Shown: positions 52,978 through 64,000 of the stretch, piece after piece | How positions within the stretch are numbered: position 1 is the stretch's first letter | Layout: every line of letters starts with the position of its first letter | NCBI GenBank assembly: GCA_964035015.1 | Contig: OZ035997.1 | Location: 85,557,982 to 85,621,981, forward strand | DNA: 64,000 nt | From: Corallium rubrum | Taxonomy: Eukaryota > Cnidaria > Anthozoa > Scleralcyonacea > Coralliidae | Direction of reading: 5' to 3' | The notes under the pieces: generated by a model | What the model was told of the DNA's origin: nothing | What the model saw: the letters and a program-made list of their open reading frames with translations, nothing else | The model's database searches: none | Program-made: the position numbers and the translations under genes

Positions 52978-53771
52978 ATTTTAAACAAGTCCTATTATTT
53001 TTAACAAGTCCTATATTTTAAACAAATCCTATATTTTAAACAAGTCCTATTATTTTTAACAAGTCCTATATTTTAAACAAGTCCTATATTTTAAAGAAGT
53101 CCTATATTTTGAACAAGTCCTATTTTTGAAACAAGTCCTATATTTTAAACAAGTCCTATTATTTTTAACAAGTCCTATATTTTAAACAAGTCCTATATTT
53201 TAAACAAGTCCTATATTTTAAACAAGTCATATATTTTAAACAAATCATATTATTTTAAACAAGTCCTATATTTTAAACAAGTCCTATATTTTAAACAAGT
53301 CCTATTATTTTAAACAAGTCCTATATTTGAAACAAGTTCTATATTTTGAAACAAGTCATATATTTGAAACAAGTCCTATATTTTGAACAAGTCCTATATT
53401 TTGAAACAAGTCCTATATTTGAAACAAGTCATATATTTTAAACCACTCATATATTTGGAACAAGTCATATATTTGCAACAAGTCCTATATATTTGGAACA
53501 AGTCCTATATATTTGGAACAAGTCCTATATATTTGGAACAAGTCCTATATATTTGGAACAAGTCCTATATATTTGGAACAAGTCCTATATATTTGGAACA
53601 AGTCCTATAAATCTGAGTGGACAAGTATTAATTATCTAAACTTAGTGCTATATAAATATTCATAATATTATATATGCAACAAGCATATTGATTTTCTTTA
53701 GAAGTCATAAATATTTCAAATATATCATAGATAATTTCAACAAGTATTATTGTCCGGTTCGGCACGCCATA
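52978..53771. repeat. Giant element right TIR: minisatellite plus unique head
   Basis: Array 52,978-53,615 of AACAAGTCCTATATTTTA-type units, including six perfect 20-bp units with ATATATTTGG at about 53,482-53,610, then the head to 53,771. Reverse orientation to the left TIR and about 150 bp longer through array expansion. Confidence 0.88.
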
Positions 53772-53777
53772 GCGAAC

Positions 53778-54247
53778 CCACTAGAGAATATTGAAAAGCT
53801 TGCTGAACGACGTTCTCGGTATATGGTATATATAAGTTATAGTTCGGCGGTAGATTAATTTTTAGATGTTAATACTCGATCGCCCAATCCGTATGGCAAC
53901 GTAGAAATATTTCTTGAGTAAGAGAAATAATAGTTTAGTCAACGCACTGAAATAATGTTTATACCTCTCACGCGGAAATGTGCACCAGCAACGGTATTTG
54001 TTAGTTCTTGTTCTTTACGGCTTTGTTTTGCAATTTTGCTCCGGAGATTTTAACATAACGATGCTACAAACGTCTTGCAAAATGCAGGATATTTCTTCAC
54101 GCCTCCAACCGATTGCAGTTGTATAATTATTTTTTTTAATCGAAACCCCCCTAACAGATTTCTTAGCCAATCAGAAAATGGGGTCAAGATCTGACCCTAG
54201 CGACTTCATTGGCTCGGAGCGATCAAAGAAACGGCCAGTTCGACCAG
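53778..54247. other. Spacer after the giant element, nothing recognised
   Basis: No supported gene. The last 40 bp (CGACCAGAGGTTCTCT) belong to a hairpin block also seen at 35,043-35,099. Confidence 0.45.
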
Positions 54248-54256
54248 AGGTTCTCT

Positions 54257-55278
54257 CAACCTCGTACCCAGGGTCTTATCTGCTTTCAAAATGGCGAGAT
54301 GAGAAGACCCTGGCAAAGGCTGGTCACGTGATTCCAAAATACTCCAAGATTCTTGGAGTATTTGGTCACGTGGATAATTTGAGCTTCGCCCGTCCTGGGG
54401 GGAGCGGTTGATTCGGTTCTCATAAATGTAGAAGGTTGTTGCAAGTCCTGTAACGTTAAATTAATTCGAGCGGTAAATAAATGAGATATACTTCAAAATT
54501 TACGACATTTGCTGGATAATTCATATTTGTTGCTGTCAATCGCTAGAAATGAAGCCGAAGGTGATGAACGATCATAAACTGATAAACAGAAACCCGCTTT
54601 CAATAGAACTACTGCGGTTTAATACAGGTACTGCTACATACACTTAAAATATTCGAATGCTGTTGATTGTTGGAAGTTTATTTACCGTCCGGTATAGCAC
54701 ATTTATGTTTCTTGTCCACACGTTTGGGATTTGTGTTAATTTAATTGTTTATCTGTCGATTTATACTCAAACGGCATATTCGAGTCTGCTGTCCTCGTTG
54801 ACTTTGAGGTTCATGTACTTTAATACAAATATTCGATCAACAACAATACTACGATTGACGAACATTATAGATTAGCATTGAACTTTGGCTTTGTAGATTT
54901 CTAAACTTTTTAAATTAGATTCGGATAGTCCAGAAAGAAATAAACACTTCTTGCTTGCATTCAGTATAAAGCAAATATGTTTTAGTATAGACGCTTGAGA
55001 GGCGTCACGCTTCTTACTAAAGATGGTCATTAACTGATTTTATAAATTTGTTAAGAGAATGTCTTGTTATTTGTACGGTTTTTGTTATTCTTGGTTGCTT
55101 AAATAGTTCGCTGAATAACAAGCCAACTATACTTGTTTATCAGTGACTGTACCGCGCCCCCCGGTACAGTGTGAGTCACTCATCAAAATATTCCAAAATT
55201 ATTGGTGTCACGTGACCAGCCTTTGCCAGGGTCTTCTCTCCGCCCCGCCATTTTCAGAAGACCCTGGGTACGAGGTTG
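54257..55278. mobile_element. MULE-like element, 1,022 bp, exact 9-bp duplication
   Basis: CAACCTCGTACCCAGGGTC ... GACCCTGGGTACGAGGTTG, with further inverted sequence (CTGGTCACGTGA near both ends). Flanked by AGGTTCTCT (54,248-54,256; 55,279-55,287). Short internal frames show no transposase. Confidence 0.92.
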
Positions 55279-55525
55279 AGGTTCTCTCGCCGCTTTCAGC
55301 ATTTCGGGGGGGAGCGGGCGGCGTAGGACCTCTGGGACCAGGGTAGAGATATACTGGACTGGAACACTGGCCATATCGTTTTGAAGTTTTGTTCAAGCTC
55401 AAGGTAGAAATCTAGTCGACAAGGGAATTGATAAGGTTAAGAGATTTCTATTATTTTGATTGGAAAACGTCACATAACTTTAAAAGGATTTCCTACGTGA
55501 CCTTAAAAGAATTTCCTACTTCCAT

Positions 55526-56740
55526 ATGGAAAAACGTGCCCGCAAAGAGAAACCATACAAGTGTGATGTTTGTGACAAAACATTCTCTAAGTCATCTACG
55601 TTATTATGTCATAAAAGAACACATACTGGAGAGAAACCATTAAAATGTGATGTCTGTGACAAGACATTTTCCTGGTCGAGTAACTTAAGAACTCATGAAA
55701 GGACACATGCTGGAGAGAAACCATTCAAATGCGATGTCTGTGACAAGGCATTTTGTCACCCAACTACCTTACAAAATCATAAAAGAACACATACTGGAGA
55801 GAAACCATTCAAATGTGATGTCTGTGACAAGACATTCTCCCAGACAGGTCACTTAAGATCTCATAAAAGGACACATACTGGAGAGAAACCATTCAAATGT
55901 GATGTCTGTGACAAGACATTTTCCCAGTCATGCAACTTAAGATCTCATAAAAGAACACATACTGGAGAGAAACTATTCAAATGTGATGTCTGTGACAAGA
56001 CATTCTCCCAGATAGGTCACTTAGGATCTCATAAAAGGACACATACTGGAGAGAAACCATTCAAATGTGATGTCTGTGACAAGACATTCTCCCAGACAAG
56101 TCACTTAGGATCTCATAAAAGGACACATACTGGAGAGAAACCATTCAAATGTGATGTCTGTGACAAGACATTCTCCCAGACAGGTCACTTAGGATCTCAT
56201 AAAAGGACACATACTGGAGAGAAACCATATAATTGTGATATATGTAACAAGACATTCTCCATGCCAAGTAGCTTACGATGTCATCAGAGATGTCATACTG
56301 GAGAGAAACCATTCAAATGTGATGTCTGTGACAAGACATTCTCCCTGACAGGTCACTTAGTATATCATAAAAGAACACATACTGGAGAGAAACCATTCAA
56401 ATGTGATGTCTGTGACAAGACATTCTCCCAGACAAGTCACTTAGGATCTCATAAAAGGACACATACTGGAGAGAAACCATTCAAATGTGATGTCTGTGAC
56501 AAAGCATTTACCCAATTAAGTAGCTTACAACAACACCATTTGAGAACTCATACAAAAGAAAAACCTTTCAAATGTAATTTCTGCAAAGGGACATTTGGTC
56601 TTGAAATATTTGATCAACATCTGTTGGCCCATGAGCTGGAAGCCACAGAACCAACTGGGATGGACTACATATGTTTCCAATGTGATGCCAGATTTGACTT
56701 AGTCAGCAATTTAGTAAGTCATGTGACCAATGTTCATTAA
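55526..56740 (+). CDS. C2H2 zinc-finger protein, 14 finger units
   Basis: 404 residues from ATG 55,526 (MEKRARKEKPYKCDVC) to TAA 56,738-56,740, apparently a single coding exon. Eleven canonical fingers with TGEKPF linkers, one with a wider His pair (HHLRTH), and two looser terminal units (KCNFCKGTF..., ICFQCDARF...). Fingertip residues vary (QTGHL, QTSHL, QSCNL, WSSNL, HPTTL, MPSSL) while the 84-bp frame is almost constant, so fingers have been duplicated within the gene. No effector domain is attached. Expected nuclear DNA-binding protein. The upstream 100 bp is shared with the gene at 63,111. This is the only complete, undamaged family member in the window. Confidence 0.9.
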   Translation: MEKRARKEKPYKCDVCDKTFSKSSTLLCHKRTHTGEKPLKCDVCDKTFSWSSNLRTHERTHAGEKPFKCDVCDKAFCHPTTLQNHKRTHTGEKPFKCDVCDKTFSQTGHLRSHKRTHTGEKPFKCDVCDKTFSQSCNLRSHKRTHTGEKLFKCDVCDKTFSQIGHLGSHKRTHTGEKPFKCDVCDKTFSQTSHLGSHKRTHTGEKPFKCDVCDKTFSQTGHLGSHKRTHTGEKPYNCDICNKTFSMPSSLRCHQRCHTGEKPFKCDVCDKTFSLTGHLVYHKRTHTGEKPFKCDVCDKTFSQTSHLGSHKRTHTGEKPFKCDVCDKAFTQLSSLQQHHLRTHTKEKPFKCNFCKGTFGLEIFDQHLLAHELEATEPTGMDYICFQCDARFDLVSNLVSHVTNVH

Positions 56741-57133
56741 AGATGTACTGGCTAATTTGGTTGTAGTAAGTATATTCTTGCTGAAATATTTTAAAACTGG
56801 AAGTTACTTTTGTATAAGTGAAGCATTGCTTCCCCTGCACAGGCACTCTTTGTGTGTTCCAATTGGTTTTATCAATTGTATTAAGTTAACTTGTCCTTGT
56901 TTAAGAGTTTTCCTTGATGTCATGATTGACTTATGTAGGAGTCAATTCCAACTGCAATTATCCCCTTTCTGGGTGAACCCCCAGAATTTGACTTGGGTGG
57001 AATTGAACATAGGTAGGAATTTGACAAGGACCATGCCTGCCCCATCAGGTATTTGACCCTCAACATGAAATTGGTCAGTGGTAATGCTTACTGAAAGATT
57101 TTACCATCTCTTCCATTCTGCCAAAGTTTACAT

Positions 57134-59154
57134 CAACCTCGTACCCAGGCTCTTTTCAACCTACCAAACAAATTTTGTTTGGATGGGGGTGGGGTAGAGA
57201 ATGTTTGAAGCTTCTTCCTGTGAATATTTACCGTTTGAGAAAATACTTCGATCTTGGATTCAAGGGTTCAGCACTAAATGGGGGCGATATGGCTAGCTAT
57301 GAGTTTTGAATATGTTCACAAACAACAGCTAACTTACAAGAGACTCGTAACGCAGTGCACAGAGGGTAAAAATTATTTTATATTTACCGTTTAAATTCTC
57401 ATTCCTTCTCTAGCTGCTCAATATTTCTCAGACTCTATTATAAATGTAATTCTGAGCTGTTAACTACTGTAATACAGTAATTCTACCTTTGCAAAACATG
57501 TATACATAGGGAAGCCATAAGCCATTTAAGTGCTTGCTACTTTTGAATCCTCCTAAAAACAATATATATATTTTTTACAACCAGATCTAGGTTTTGCTTT
57601 GATATGTTCAACTTCCATTAAATCAATTAGTCATCCTATCCATAAATTCTATAATTATCTCGAGGATTATCATTTGTTTTAAAATCTGTTTGTTTTTATA
57701 TTGGTTGTATATCAGGAGTACTTATTTGAAATCAGGGTGGGTGGTGGGTGGGTGGGGGGTGTTTCAAAAAACCATTTAATAAAAGCAGGCGAGGGGTTGT
57801 TGCATTCATGTATTTCTAGTTTATATAAAAAAATTATCTCGTCCTGTGCGAGACATCAGTTTCCGTCTCCGTTCCACAACGCGGTATAAAGACCATTTCT
57901 CTTCGCTCCACACTTCGATATTTTGCGTACTATTCACATCAAAACAAGTAGTGTGTGTAAGGATAGCATTATAGCAAAAAACCCTGAGCAGCTAGATAAT
58001 AAATCAGAATTTCAAACAGATAAATTATTTACCCTCTGCAGCCTGCTTCCTTGGTTCACTTGTCTGCACCCGGAGTCTCTCGTAAGTTAGACGTTTGTTT
58101 GTTTGTGAACATAATTTTATTTGAAAAGCATAGCTAGCCATATCGCGCCCACTTAGCGCTGAATCCAAGATCAAAGTATTTTTTCAAACGGTTTTAAAAT
58201 CTTCACGGGAAGAAGCTTCTAATCCTCTCTACCCCACACCCGTCCAAAGTTCCAAACAAAATTTGTCACAACCAGATTTTGGTAATCACGTGACCATGGC
58301 ACGATTGGAAATTGCAGCTGTCGATTGGATCCTAATCCAGGTCAACCTGGATTAGCTACGCATGCGGAGAACGAATGTCTTGTGTGTAAACGTCATCCAA
58401 TACAGTCTCTCATTCCGTACGATGATATATAACATACAACCCAACATGCGTGTATGATGCATTTCATCATACATGTGCATGTTTTTAATAAAGAGGTTAT
58501 TAATGAAACCCTACCCCCCCCCCCGAACCCCCTAACCCTAACCCTCCAAAATGTGCATTTCCCGGGGGTAACCCTATTCCTAACTTGAAAAGTGTCGGGG
58601 GGGGGGGTTAGACACCTCCTCCCCCTCCAACCACCCTAATAGTTGGTCAACAGTTCTTGACAAATATTGTGGGATGCGCAGTGAGTTTTAATCCGTTAAT
58701 TGGCGCATCTTAGAATAAAAACATGCACATGTATGATGAAATGCATCATACATGCGTGTTGGGTTGTATGTTATATATCATCATATGGAACGAGAGACCA
58801 TGTTGCATCATCAATACACGGCCGATAGGAGCGAGGACACCCCGAGCTCAAAGTCAAATATCTCCGCTCAAAATCGTCGCTCGACCATAATTCTTCCACG
58901 AGCGCATAGCACGAAGGTTGGGCTTGCCACAGAATACGGTTTGTTGACAACTGTGAAATTTTCGCGATGTACGAACCCATTACCCTTCTCAAATTCATCA
59001 GTTTCAAATGTCCTCAGAATTCACTTGAGCCAGCACGCACGTGGACTGCGAACTGCCCCATGAAAGTGGCCGATTTTCTATGCGATTTCCGATCGTGTGA
59101 TATACCAGTTTTTTCTCTGCGCGGTGGGTTGAAAATAGCCTGGGTACGAGGTTG
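57134..59154. mobile_element. MULE-like element in copy C, carrying a nested MITE
   Basis: Same element as 27,870-29,405: CAACCTCGTACCCAGG at 57,134 and CCTGGGTACGAGGTTG ending 59,154. Flanks AGTTTACAT (57,125-57,133) and AGTCTACAT (59,155-59,163). Confidence 0.8.
58406..58797. mobile_element. 392-bp MITE with about 80-bp inverted ends
   Basis: TCTCTCATTCCGTACGATG... and ...CATATGGAACGAGAGA, inverted through ATGCATTTCATCATACATGT. Absent from copy B at the matching site (about 29,060). Its core contains CCCTAACCCTAACCCT and a C-run/G-run and is shared with 38,334-39,114. Confidence 0.8.
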
Positions 59155-59651
59155 AGTCTACATGTGGAATCACATGTAAATCATGCTGTGGTATAAACTG
59201 CTTAAATAATTGTTAAAAGGTAATAAAGTTGGAACATGTTGGAAGAGGAAAAAAGATGCCGTCGTGCACCACTTGTGGTTATTGGAATGAGACATGACAG
59301 TTGAGACACGTTACACTTGTAAAACCCAATGTGAGTTAGTAGCTTAGAATGCTCTCAACAATTGAAACTTAACAGATAGTAAGTAAGCTCGTTAAATTAT
59401 AAAACCTTGACATGCGTGGTTCGGGTTCTTGGTTTGCTTATACCTACTGTAACTCATATCTTTGCCTCCCTTCTCAGACATGGGCCTACTCAAAAAAGTG
59501 AAACATTGTAATCCTGGCACCACCCTTGCCAGATGATGGGACATGCTGGTAGGCGTAGGGGGGGGGGGGGGGGTGATCACAGTTGGAATTGACTTATATA
59601 TTTAAAAAATTGACTTTGGAATAATGAAGACCAACTCAGATAACATATCGT

Positions 59652-60085
59652 TAAACCTGTAGAGGCAGAATATTTACACATACTGTATTTTGTTTACATT
59701 GAAATTATAATAGAGTTGAAATAAATTAAGTATACCACTGTATAATAAGGGATAATTAATAAGGGTTATTTAATGAGGGGTAATAATTAACCGTTAAACC
59801 TGTAGAGGCAGAATATTTACACATACTGTATTTTGTTTACATTGAAATTATAATAGAGTTCAAATAAATTAAGTATACCACTGTATAATAAGGGATAATT
59901 AATAAGGGTTGTTTAATGAGGGGTAATAATTAACCGTTAAACCTGTAGAGGCAGAATATTTACACATACTGTATTTTGTTCACATTGAAATTATACTAGA
60001 GTTCAAATAAATTAAGTATACTATAATAAGGGATAATTAATAAGGGTTAATTAATGAGGCTTAATAATTAATAAAGATTAATTAA
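59652..60085. repeat. About 143-bp tandem unit, three copies
   Basis: Counterpart of 30,849-31,132 with one extra unit. Confidence 0.8.
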
Positions 60086-60466
60086 TAAGGGTTAATTCAA
60101 GTTTAATTATAGGGAATTGAGTGGATAACCTCTGGTGTCCTTTCCACAACCGTAGTTGTCTAGTTGTAATACATTCATTGTGAATAAAGTTTATGTTTAA
60201 GTATAATAAAATATTTATCATTGGTCGTGAAGCTTTAACATTCACTCAGGTAACCATCTTATGATTCTTATCTCATCACTCTTCTGGAATGAAATCATTT
60301 CTTTTTAATTTGACTTACCAAAAAAGAAACTTCAAGATTTAGAAATCATAATACTTAGTATGTGATAAACAGTGTTATAAGTGTTGATCACACTCGTTTC
60401 CGTACATACGGCATGGAAGTACGGCAGATACAGGAGACGTTTCTGTCAAAAAAGACAACACTGTTT

Positions 60467-61440
60467 TATGCATTTCTGGATTTGCAGAAAGCATTTGATA
60501 TAGGGCACCAAGAGAAGTGCATGGTTAGGTGGGTATTGTGGAAGCTGGGTGTTGAGGAATAGCTGGGTGTTGAGGAATGGCTAGGGAAAGGCTAGCGGTG
60601 ATGACGATGTATGCACAACCAAGGACTGGTGAAAACGAAGCATGGAAACAGTGAAGAGTTTGAGGTGAGGGTTGGAGTACATCATTCAGGGGGTCAGTCC
60701 TGAATCCATTATTGGTCGTGATTGTGATGGAGGCACTGGCACAAGAGGTCAGAGAGGGGCTGCGATGAGAGCTGTTGTATGTGGATGATTTTGTTTTGAT
60801 GGCTGAGAGCATGGAGGAACTGAAGGCAAGGATACTGAAGTGGAAGGAGTGCATGGAGGCAAAGGTGAATATTGGCAAAACTAAGGTGATGGTGTCTTGG
60901 AAGAATTGTGGTGATGCTGATAGGACAGGGAAGTGGCCATGCACTGTATGTGGGAAAGGTGTTGGGAGTAATTCAATTCGATATACAGAGTGCACGGCCC
61001 ACAAGAAATGCTCAGATGTACAGGATTCGTTGGCTAGAGTTGATTCTTTTGTGTGCAAAGTGTGTAAGAGAGCAGGTCATGGAGAGGATAGTGGCATAGA
61101 TGAAAACTTGGATTTGGAAAATGGGGTGAATTTGGAAAATGCAGGAAAGTTTTGTTATTCGGTGGGGGCGGAGGAAAGTTTTGTTATCAATGGCGGCGGA
61201 GCTGGTGCAAATTCCACATCTGTGCTAAAGATGTGAGCTTTTACATGTTACTGGCAAGGGTGCGTTGTGCATCAGTGGAAGAAGTATAAAGAGCAAGATT
61301 GGAGAGAATAGAGATGACGATACGATGGATGTGTGGTGTACGTACCATAGTGGGATAGAGTGTCGAGTTGAGAGAAAGAATGGGGATTGAGTTGGTGACT
61401 GATGTCGTGAGGCGGAACCGGTTGAGATGGTAACAGGCAG
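60467..61440 (+). pseudogene. RTE-like LINE remnant, copy C
   Basis: Same fragment as 32,415-33,380 with independent small indels: AFLDLQKAFDI, LLYVDDFVLMAESMEELKARI (about 60,770), [33 protein letters not shown]. Both copies are dead; the shared truncations predate the segmental duplication. Confidence 0.7.
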
Positions 61441-61505
61441 GGTGAAAAAAAAACATGTCATAAAACGTCGTTATAGAAGAAAGTTTAAATAAAAGCTTGT
61501 CTTGA

Positions 61506-61509
<4 letters not shown>

Positions 61510-61549
<40 letters not shown>
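61510..61549. repeat. (TA)n microsatellite
   Basis: About 40 bp of TA. Confidence 0.9.
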
Positions 61550-61551
<2 letters not shown>

Positions 61552-62960
61552 GATATTGGGTCAACAATGTATATATGGTCTTCAATTTTAAGTTTTGTTG
61601 TCAAGAGGTGGGCGTGTGGGCGGTGAAAGAATGAATGCATCCCTCAAATGGTTTTGGCCGAAAGGTGGGCGGTGGGTTCCTCAAATTCCTTTCCTTGTAT
61701 CGTCATTGAGGAAAAAGTAGGCTTTCCGTCTCATGCGTCTTATTACACTTTCGACTTTTTCAAATAATGTTCTCAAATAAGCATCCTTTGATGGTATTGT
61801 TATGTTTTTCAATGAATAAGCGAATCCAAATTGTCTGGCATACCCCCAGACCCCCCTAATAATTGGGCACTCTTACTGCCCCCCTGACTACAAAATCCTG
61901 CGGGGAGGTACGAAATGATCGCTGGATCCTCCCAACATTCCTGTGAGTGACTTAATAGATGACAATATATATAATTGGGGTCTTACTAACTGCAAGTAAT
62001 AATTTACATTACAAGCGTATTATTTCAATCACTCGAAAGTCAAGCCCACCATTTTTTTTTGGCCGAGGATTGTCGAGGTTGTTCGAAAGTATCGATGACG
62101 AATGCGATCTGACATATTTGTATAACATGAAGTACTGTGAATACTATTATGTTTTATGGTAATGAGGAAGCTCCTGGACATGTGTTTTTACAAATGTAAC
62201 TTTTCTTTATTAGCTAAACTTTCTTGTGAAACCATAGAAATATCTTTTTATGTGTACTACTTGTTATGTTCTAAATTCTTTTAACTCGAGCCCACAAAAC
62301 GCAGGAAATCACATCGCAGAGCCCCCAGAATTCAAAATTTTTCCGAGGGAGCATGCCCTCGGACCCCCCTAGGTACCTTGCGCCTTCAGCGCTCGGCCCC
62401 TCCAACGTATAGACCCTGGCTACGCCACTGTACGCTAGCTACCTCCTACGCAGATGTTTTTACTTTATTTGCAATTTTGCACCCCCTTATGAAAGAAAGA
62501 TGCTGGGAAATAAATGCCTGTGGAGGAGGTAGCTCGGCAAATATGTCAGTTTTCGGTTTTCATGGAAAAAGCGCGTAAAATGACAATCAATTTACCGTGC
62601 CTTTTTGCCCGAAATATTCGCCTGAGGGTGCTGGAAATGCAGGAATGGTGTTTCAGGGCATCGAAATTTCGAAATTTTCTTGAGGGGCATGCCCCCAAAC
62701 CCCTCTAGATAGATCCTGATCTGGGAAGGTGCATAGTTTCGACACTACTGATAAAAAAGTCGCTCCCAGAACGAAAAACACCCCCCGCCCCCCCTAAAAA
62801 AAAGTTTTGAATGTGCTCCCCTGCTTTTCAACTTGCAACGCAACAATATTGCAGGTAACATGAAACACAAGCTCAATGTTACTGGGATTACTGACCTAAT
62901 TGATCGCGGGCGCGTAGACTTGCAAAGAAATAAAATTCAGAAATCTGAACATTTGCAGGA
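61550..62960. other. Non-coding remainder of duplication copy C
   Basis: Collinear with 33,590-35,027; no supported gene. Confidence 0.6.
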
Positions 62961-63110
62961 GATATACTGGAACACTGGCCATATCGTTTTGAAGTTTTGT
63001 TCAAGCTCAAGGTAGAAATCTAGTTGACAAGGGAATTGATAAGGTTAAGAGATTTCTATTATTTTGATTGGAAAACGTTACATAACTTTAAAAGAATTTC
63101 CTACTTCCAT

Positions 63111-64000
63111 ATGGAAAAACGTGCCCGCAAAGAGAAACCATACAAGTGTGATGTTTGTGACAAAACATTCTCTAATTCATCTACGTTATTATGTCATAAA
63201 AGAACACATACTGGAGAGAAACCACTAAAATGTGATGTCTGTGACAAGACATTTTCCTGGCCAAGTAACTTAACATCTCATAAAAGGACACATACTGGAG
63301 AGAAACCATTCAAATGTGATGTCTGTGACATGGCATTTTGTATCTCAACTAACTTACAAAATCATAAAAGAACACATAGTGGAGAAAAACCATTCAAATG
63401 TGATCTCTGTGACAAAACATTTTCCCGGTCGAGTAACTTAAGATCTCATGAAAGGACACATGCTGGAGAGAAACCATTCAAATGCGATTTCTGTGACAAG
63501 GCATTTTGTCACCCAACTACCTTACAAAATCATAAAAGAACACATACTGGAGAGAAACCATTCAAATGTGATGTCTGTGATAAAACATTTTCCCGGTCAA
63601 GTAGCCTAAGATCTCATAAAAGGACACATACTGGAGAGAAACCATTCAAATGTGATGACAGTCTGTGACAAGACATTTTGTATCTCAACTAACTTACAAA
63701 ATCATAAAAGAACACATACTGGAGAAAAACCATTCAAATGTGATATCTGTGACAAAACATTTTTCCACTCAGGTAACTTACGAAAGCATAAGAGAACACA
63801 TACTGGAGAGAAACCATTCAAATGTGATGTCTGTGACAAGACATTTTCCTGGTCAAGTAACTTAACATCTCATAAAAGAATGCATACTGGAGAGAAAGCA
63901 TTCCAGTGTGATATCTGCCAGAAGGCATTCTCCCATTTATCTGGCTTAGTAGATCATAAAAGCACCCATACTTGGGAAAAATATTTTAAATGTGATGTAT
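63111..64000 (+). pseudogene. C2H2 zinc-finger gene, frameshifted, runs off the window
   Basis: ATG 63,111 (MEKRARKEKPYKCDVC, as in the 55.5-kb gene) and six complete fingers in one frame. At 63,658-63,661 four extra bases (ACAG) interrupt the seventh finger, and that frame stops at 63,668. From 63,664 a different frame continues the finger array without stops to the window end: FCISTNLQNH, FFHSGNLRKH, FSWSSNLTSH, then the QKAFSHLSGLVDH finger that also opens this window at 52-120. Without the 4-bp insertion it would be a typical family member. Probably a recent pseudogene, or a sequencing or assembly error. Confidence 0.8.

Larger units (their letters stand above)
36147..53771. mobile_element. 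Giant 17.6-kb DNA transposon with minisatellite TIRs
   Basis: Left end TATGGCGTGCCGAACCGGAC (36,147 on) and right end GTCCGGTTCGGCACGCCATA (to 53,771) are inverted. The inversion continues about 150 bp inwards (…AATACTTGTTGAAATTATC… TAGCACTAAGTTTAGA) and then through minisatellite arrays of the same unit in opposite orientation. Both ends abut GCGAAC (36,141-36,146; 53,772-53,777), an exact 6-bp target duplication. Inside lie a two-exon small gene, a UBZ/HECT ligase gene (+), a convergent DDE integrase gene (-) and many later small insertions. TAT...ATA ends with a 6-bp duplication would fit the IS3EU group as I remember it, but that label is uncertain. Confidence 0.8.
56795..62960. repeat. 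Segmental duplication, copy C
   Basis: Follows the zinc-finger gene and leads directly into the upstream region of the next zinc-finger gene, so this is the native arrangement: gene, about 6 kb flank, gene. Collinear with copy B (27,531-35,027). Confidence 0.88.

Noticed and set aside
58530..58550. Telomere-like CCCTAACCCTAACCCT
   Set aside because: Only about two and a half units, inside a MITE core with C- and G-runs; the same short motif occurs in the related element near 38,980.

Overview
This window is eukaryotic DNA from an animal: spliced genes with GT-AG introns, tandem C2H2 zinc-finger genes, L2-like and RTE-like LINE fragments, DIRS-type retroelements, a Polinton, and many short inverted-repeat elements in AT-rich DNA. 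Several of the short elements (termini such as CAACCTCGTACCCAGG and AAAGCCTGGYTCTCATATG) look like repeats I associate with anthozoan cnidarians (corals, anemones). That assignment is from memory and tentative. Almost all of the window is mobile DNA nested in mobile DNA. The only plausible host genes are the C2H2 zinc-finger genes.

Layout. 1-1.6 kb: 3' end of a C2H2 gene and its flank. 1.8-3.3 kb: a decayed LINE on the minus strand with a perfect 105-bp palindrome. 3.3-18.1 kb: DIRS-type retroelement debris interrupted by successive insertions. One is a MULE-like element (3,919-14,589, 9-bp target duplication) that itself carries a 9,835-bp Polinton derivative (4,088-13,922, exact 6-bp duplication AGGGGT). 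18.7-26.5 kb: inverted-repeat elements, microsatellites and no clear gene. 26.6-27.5 kb: a frameshifted THAP-type transposase. 27.5-35.0 kb and 56.8-63.0 kb: two copies of one segmental duplication that also carries the flank of the zinc-finger gene. Differences between the copies give 'empty site' proof for several insertions. 36.1-53.8 kb: a single 17.6-kb giant DNA transposon. 55.5-56.7 kb and 63.1 kb to the end: two further zinc-finger genes, the second frameshifted.

The Polinton derivative keeps the integrase and a set of intact small genes: a Bcl-2-like protein, a protein with two PC4-like segments, a triple GRF zinc-finger protein, a leucine-rich-repeat membrane protein and small zinc-finger proteins. 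I see no DNA polymerase B body, capsid, ATPase or protease gene. Its breakpoints are readable: one gene is cut after 40 codons exactly where an inverted copy of another gene's 5' region begins. It therefore looks like a recently mobilised, non-autonomous Polinton that relied on another copy for replication and packaging.

The 17.6-kb element (36,147-53,771) is the most unusual object. It ends in TATGGCGTGCC, has a 6-bp duplication GCGAAC, and its long terminal inverted repeats are built of 18-20-bp minisatellite arrays. It carries a two-exon small gene, a multi-exon UBZ zinc-finger plus HECT-type E3 ubiquitin ligase gene on the plus strand, and, pointing towards it, a DDE integrase gene on the minus strand. 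Both large genes carry frameshifts, and the ligase's first exon is split by a 270-bp palindromic insertion, so this copy is probably dead. The link between an integrase and a ubiquitin ligase inside one set of ends is an inference from structure.
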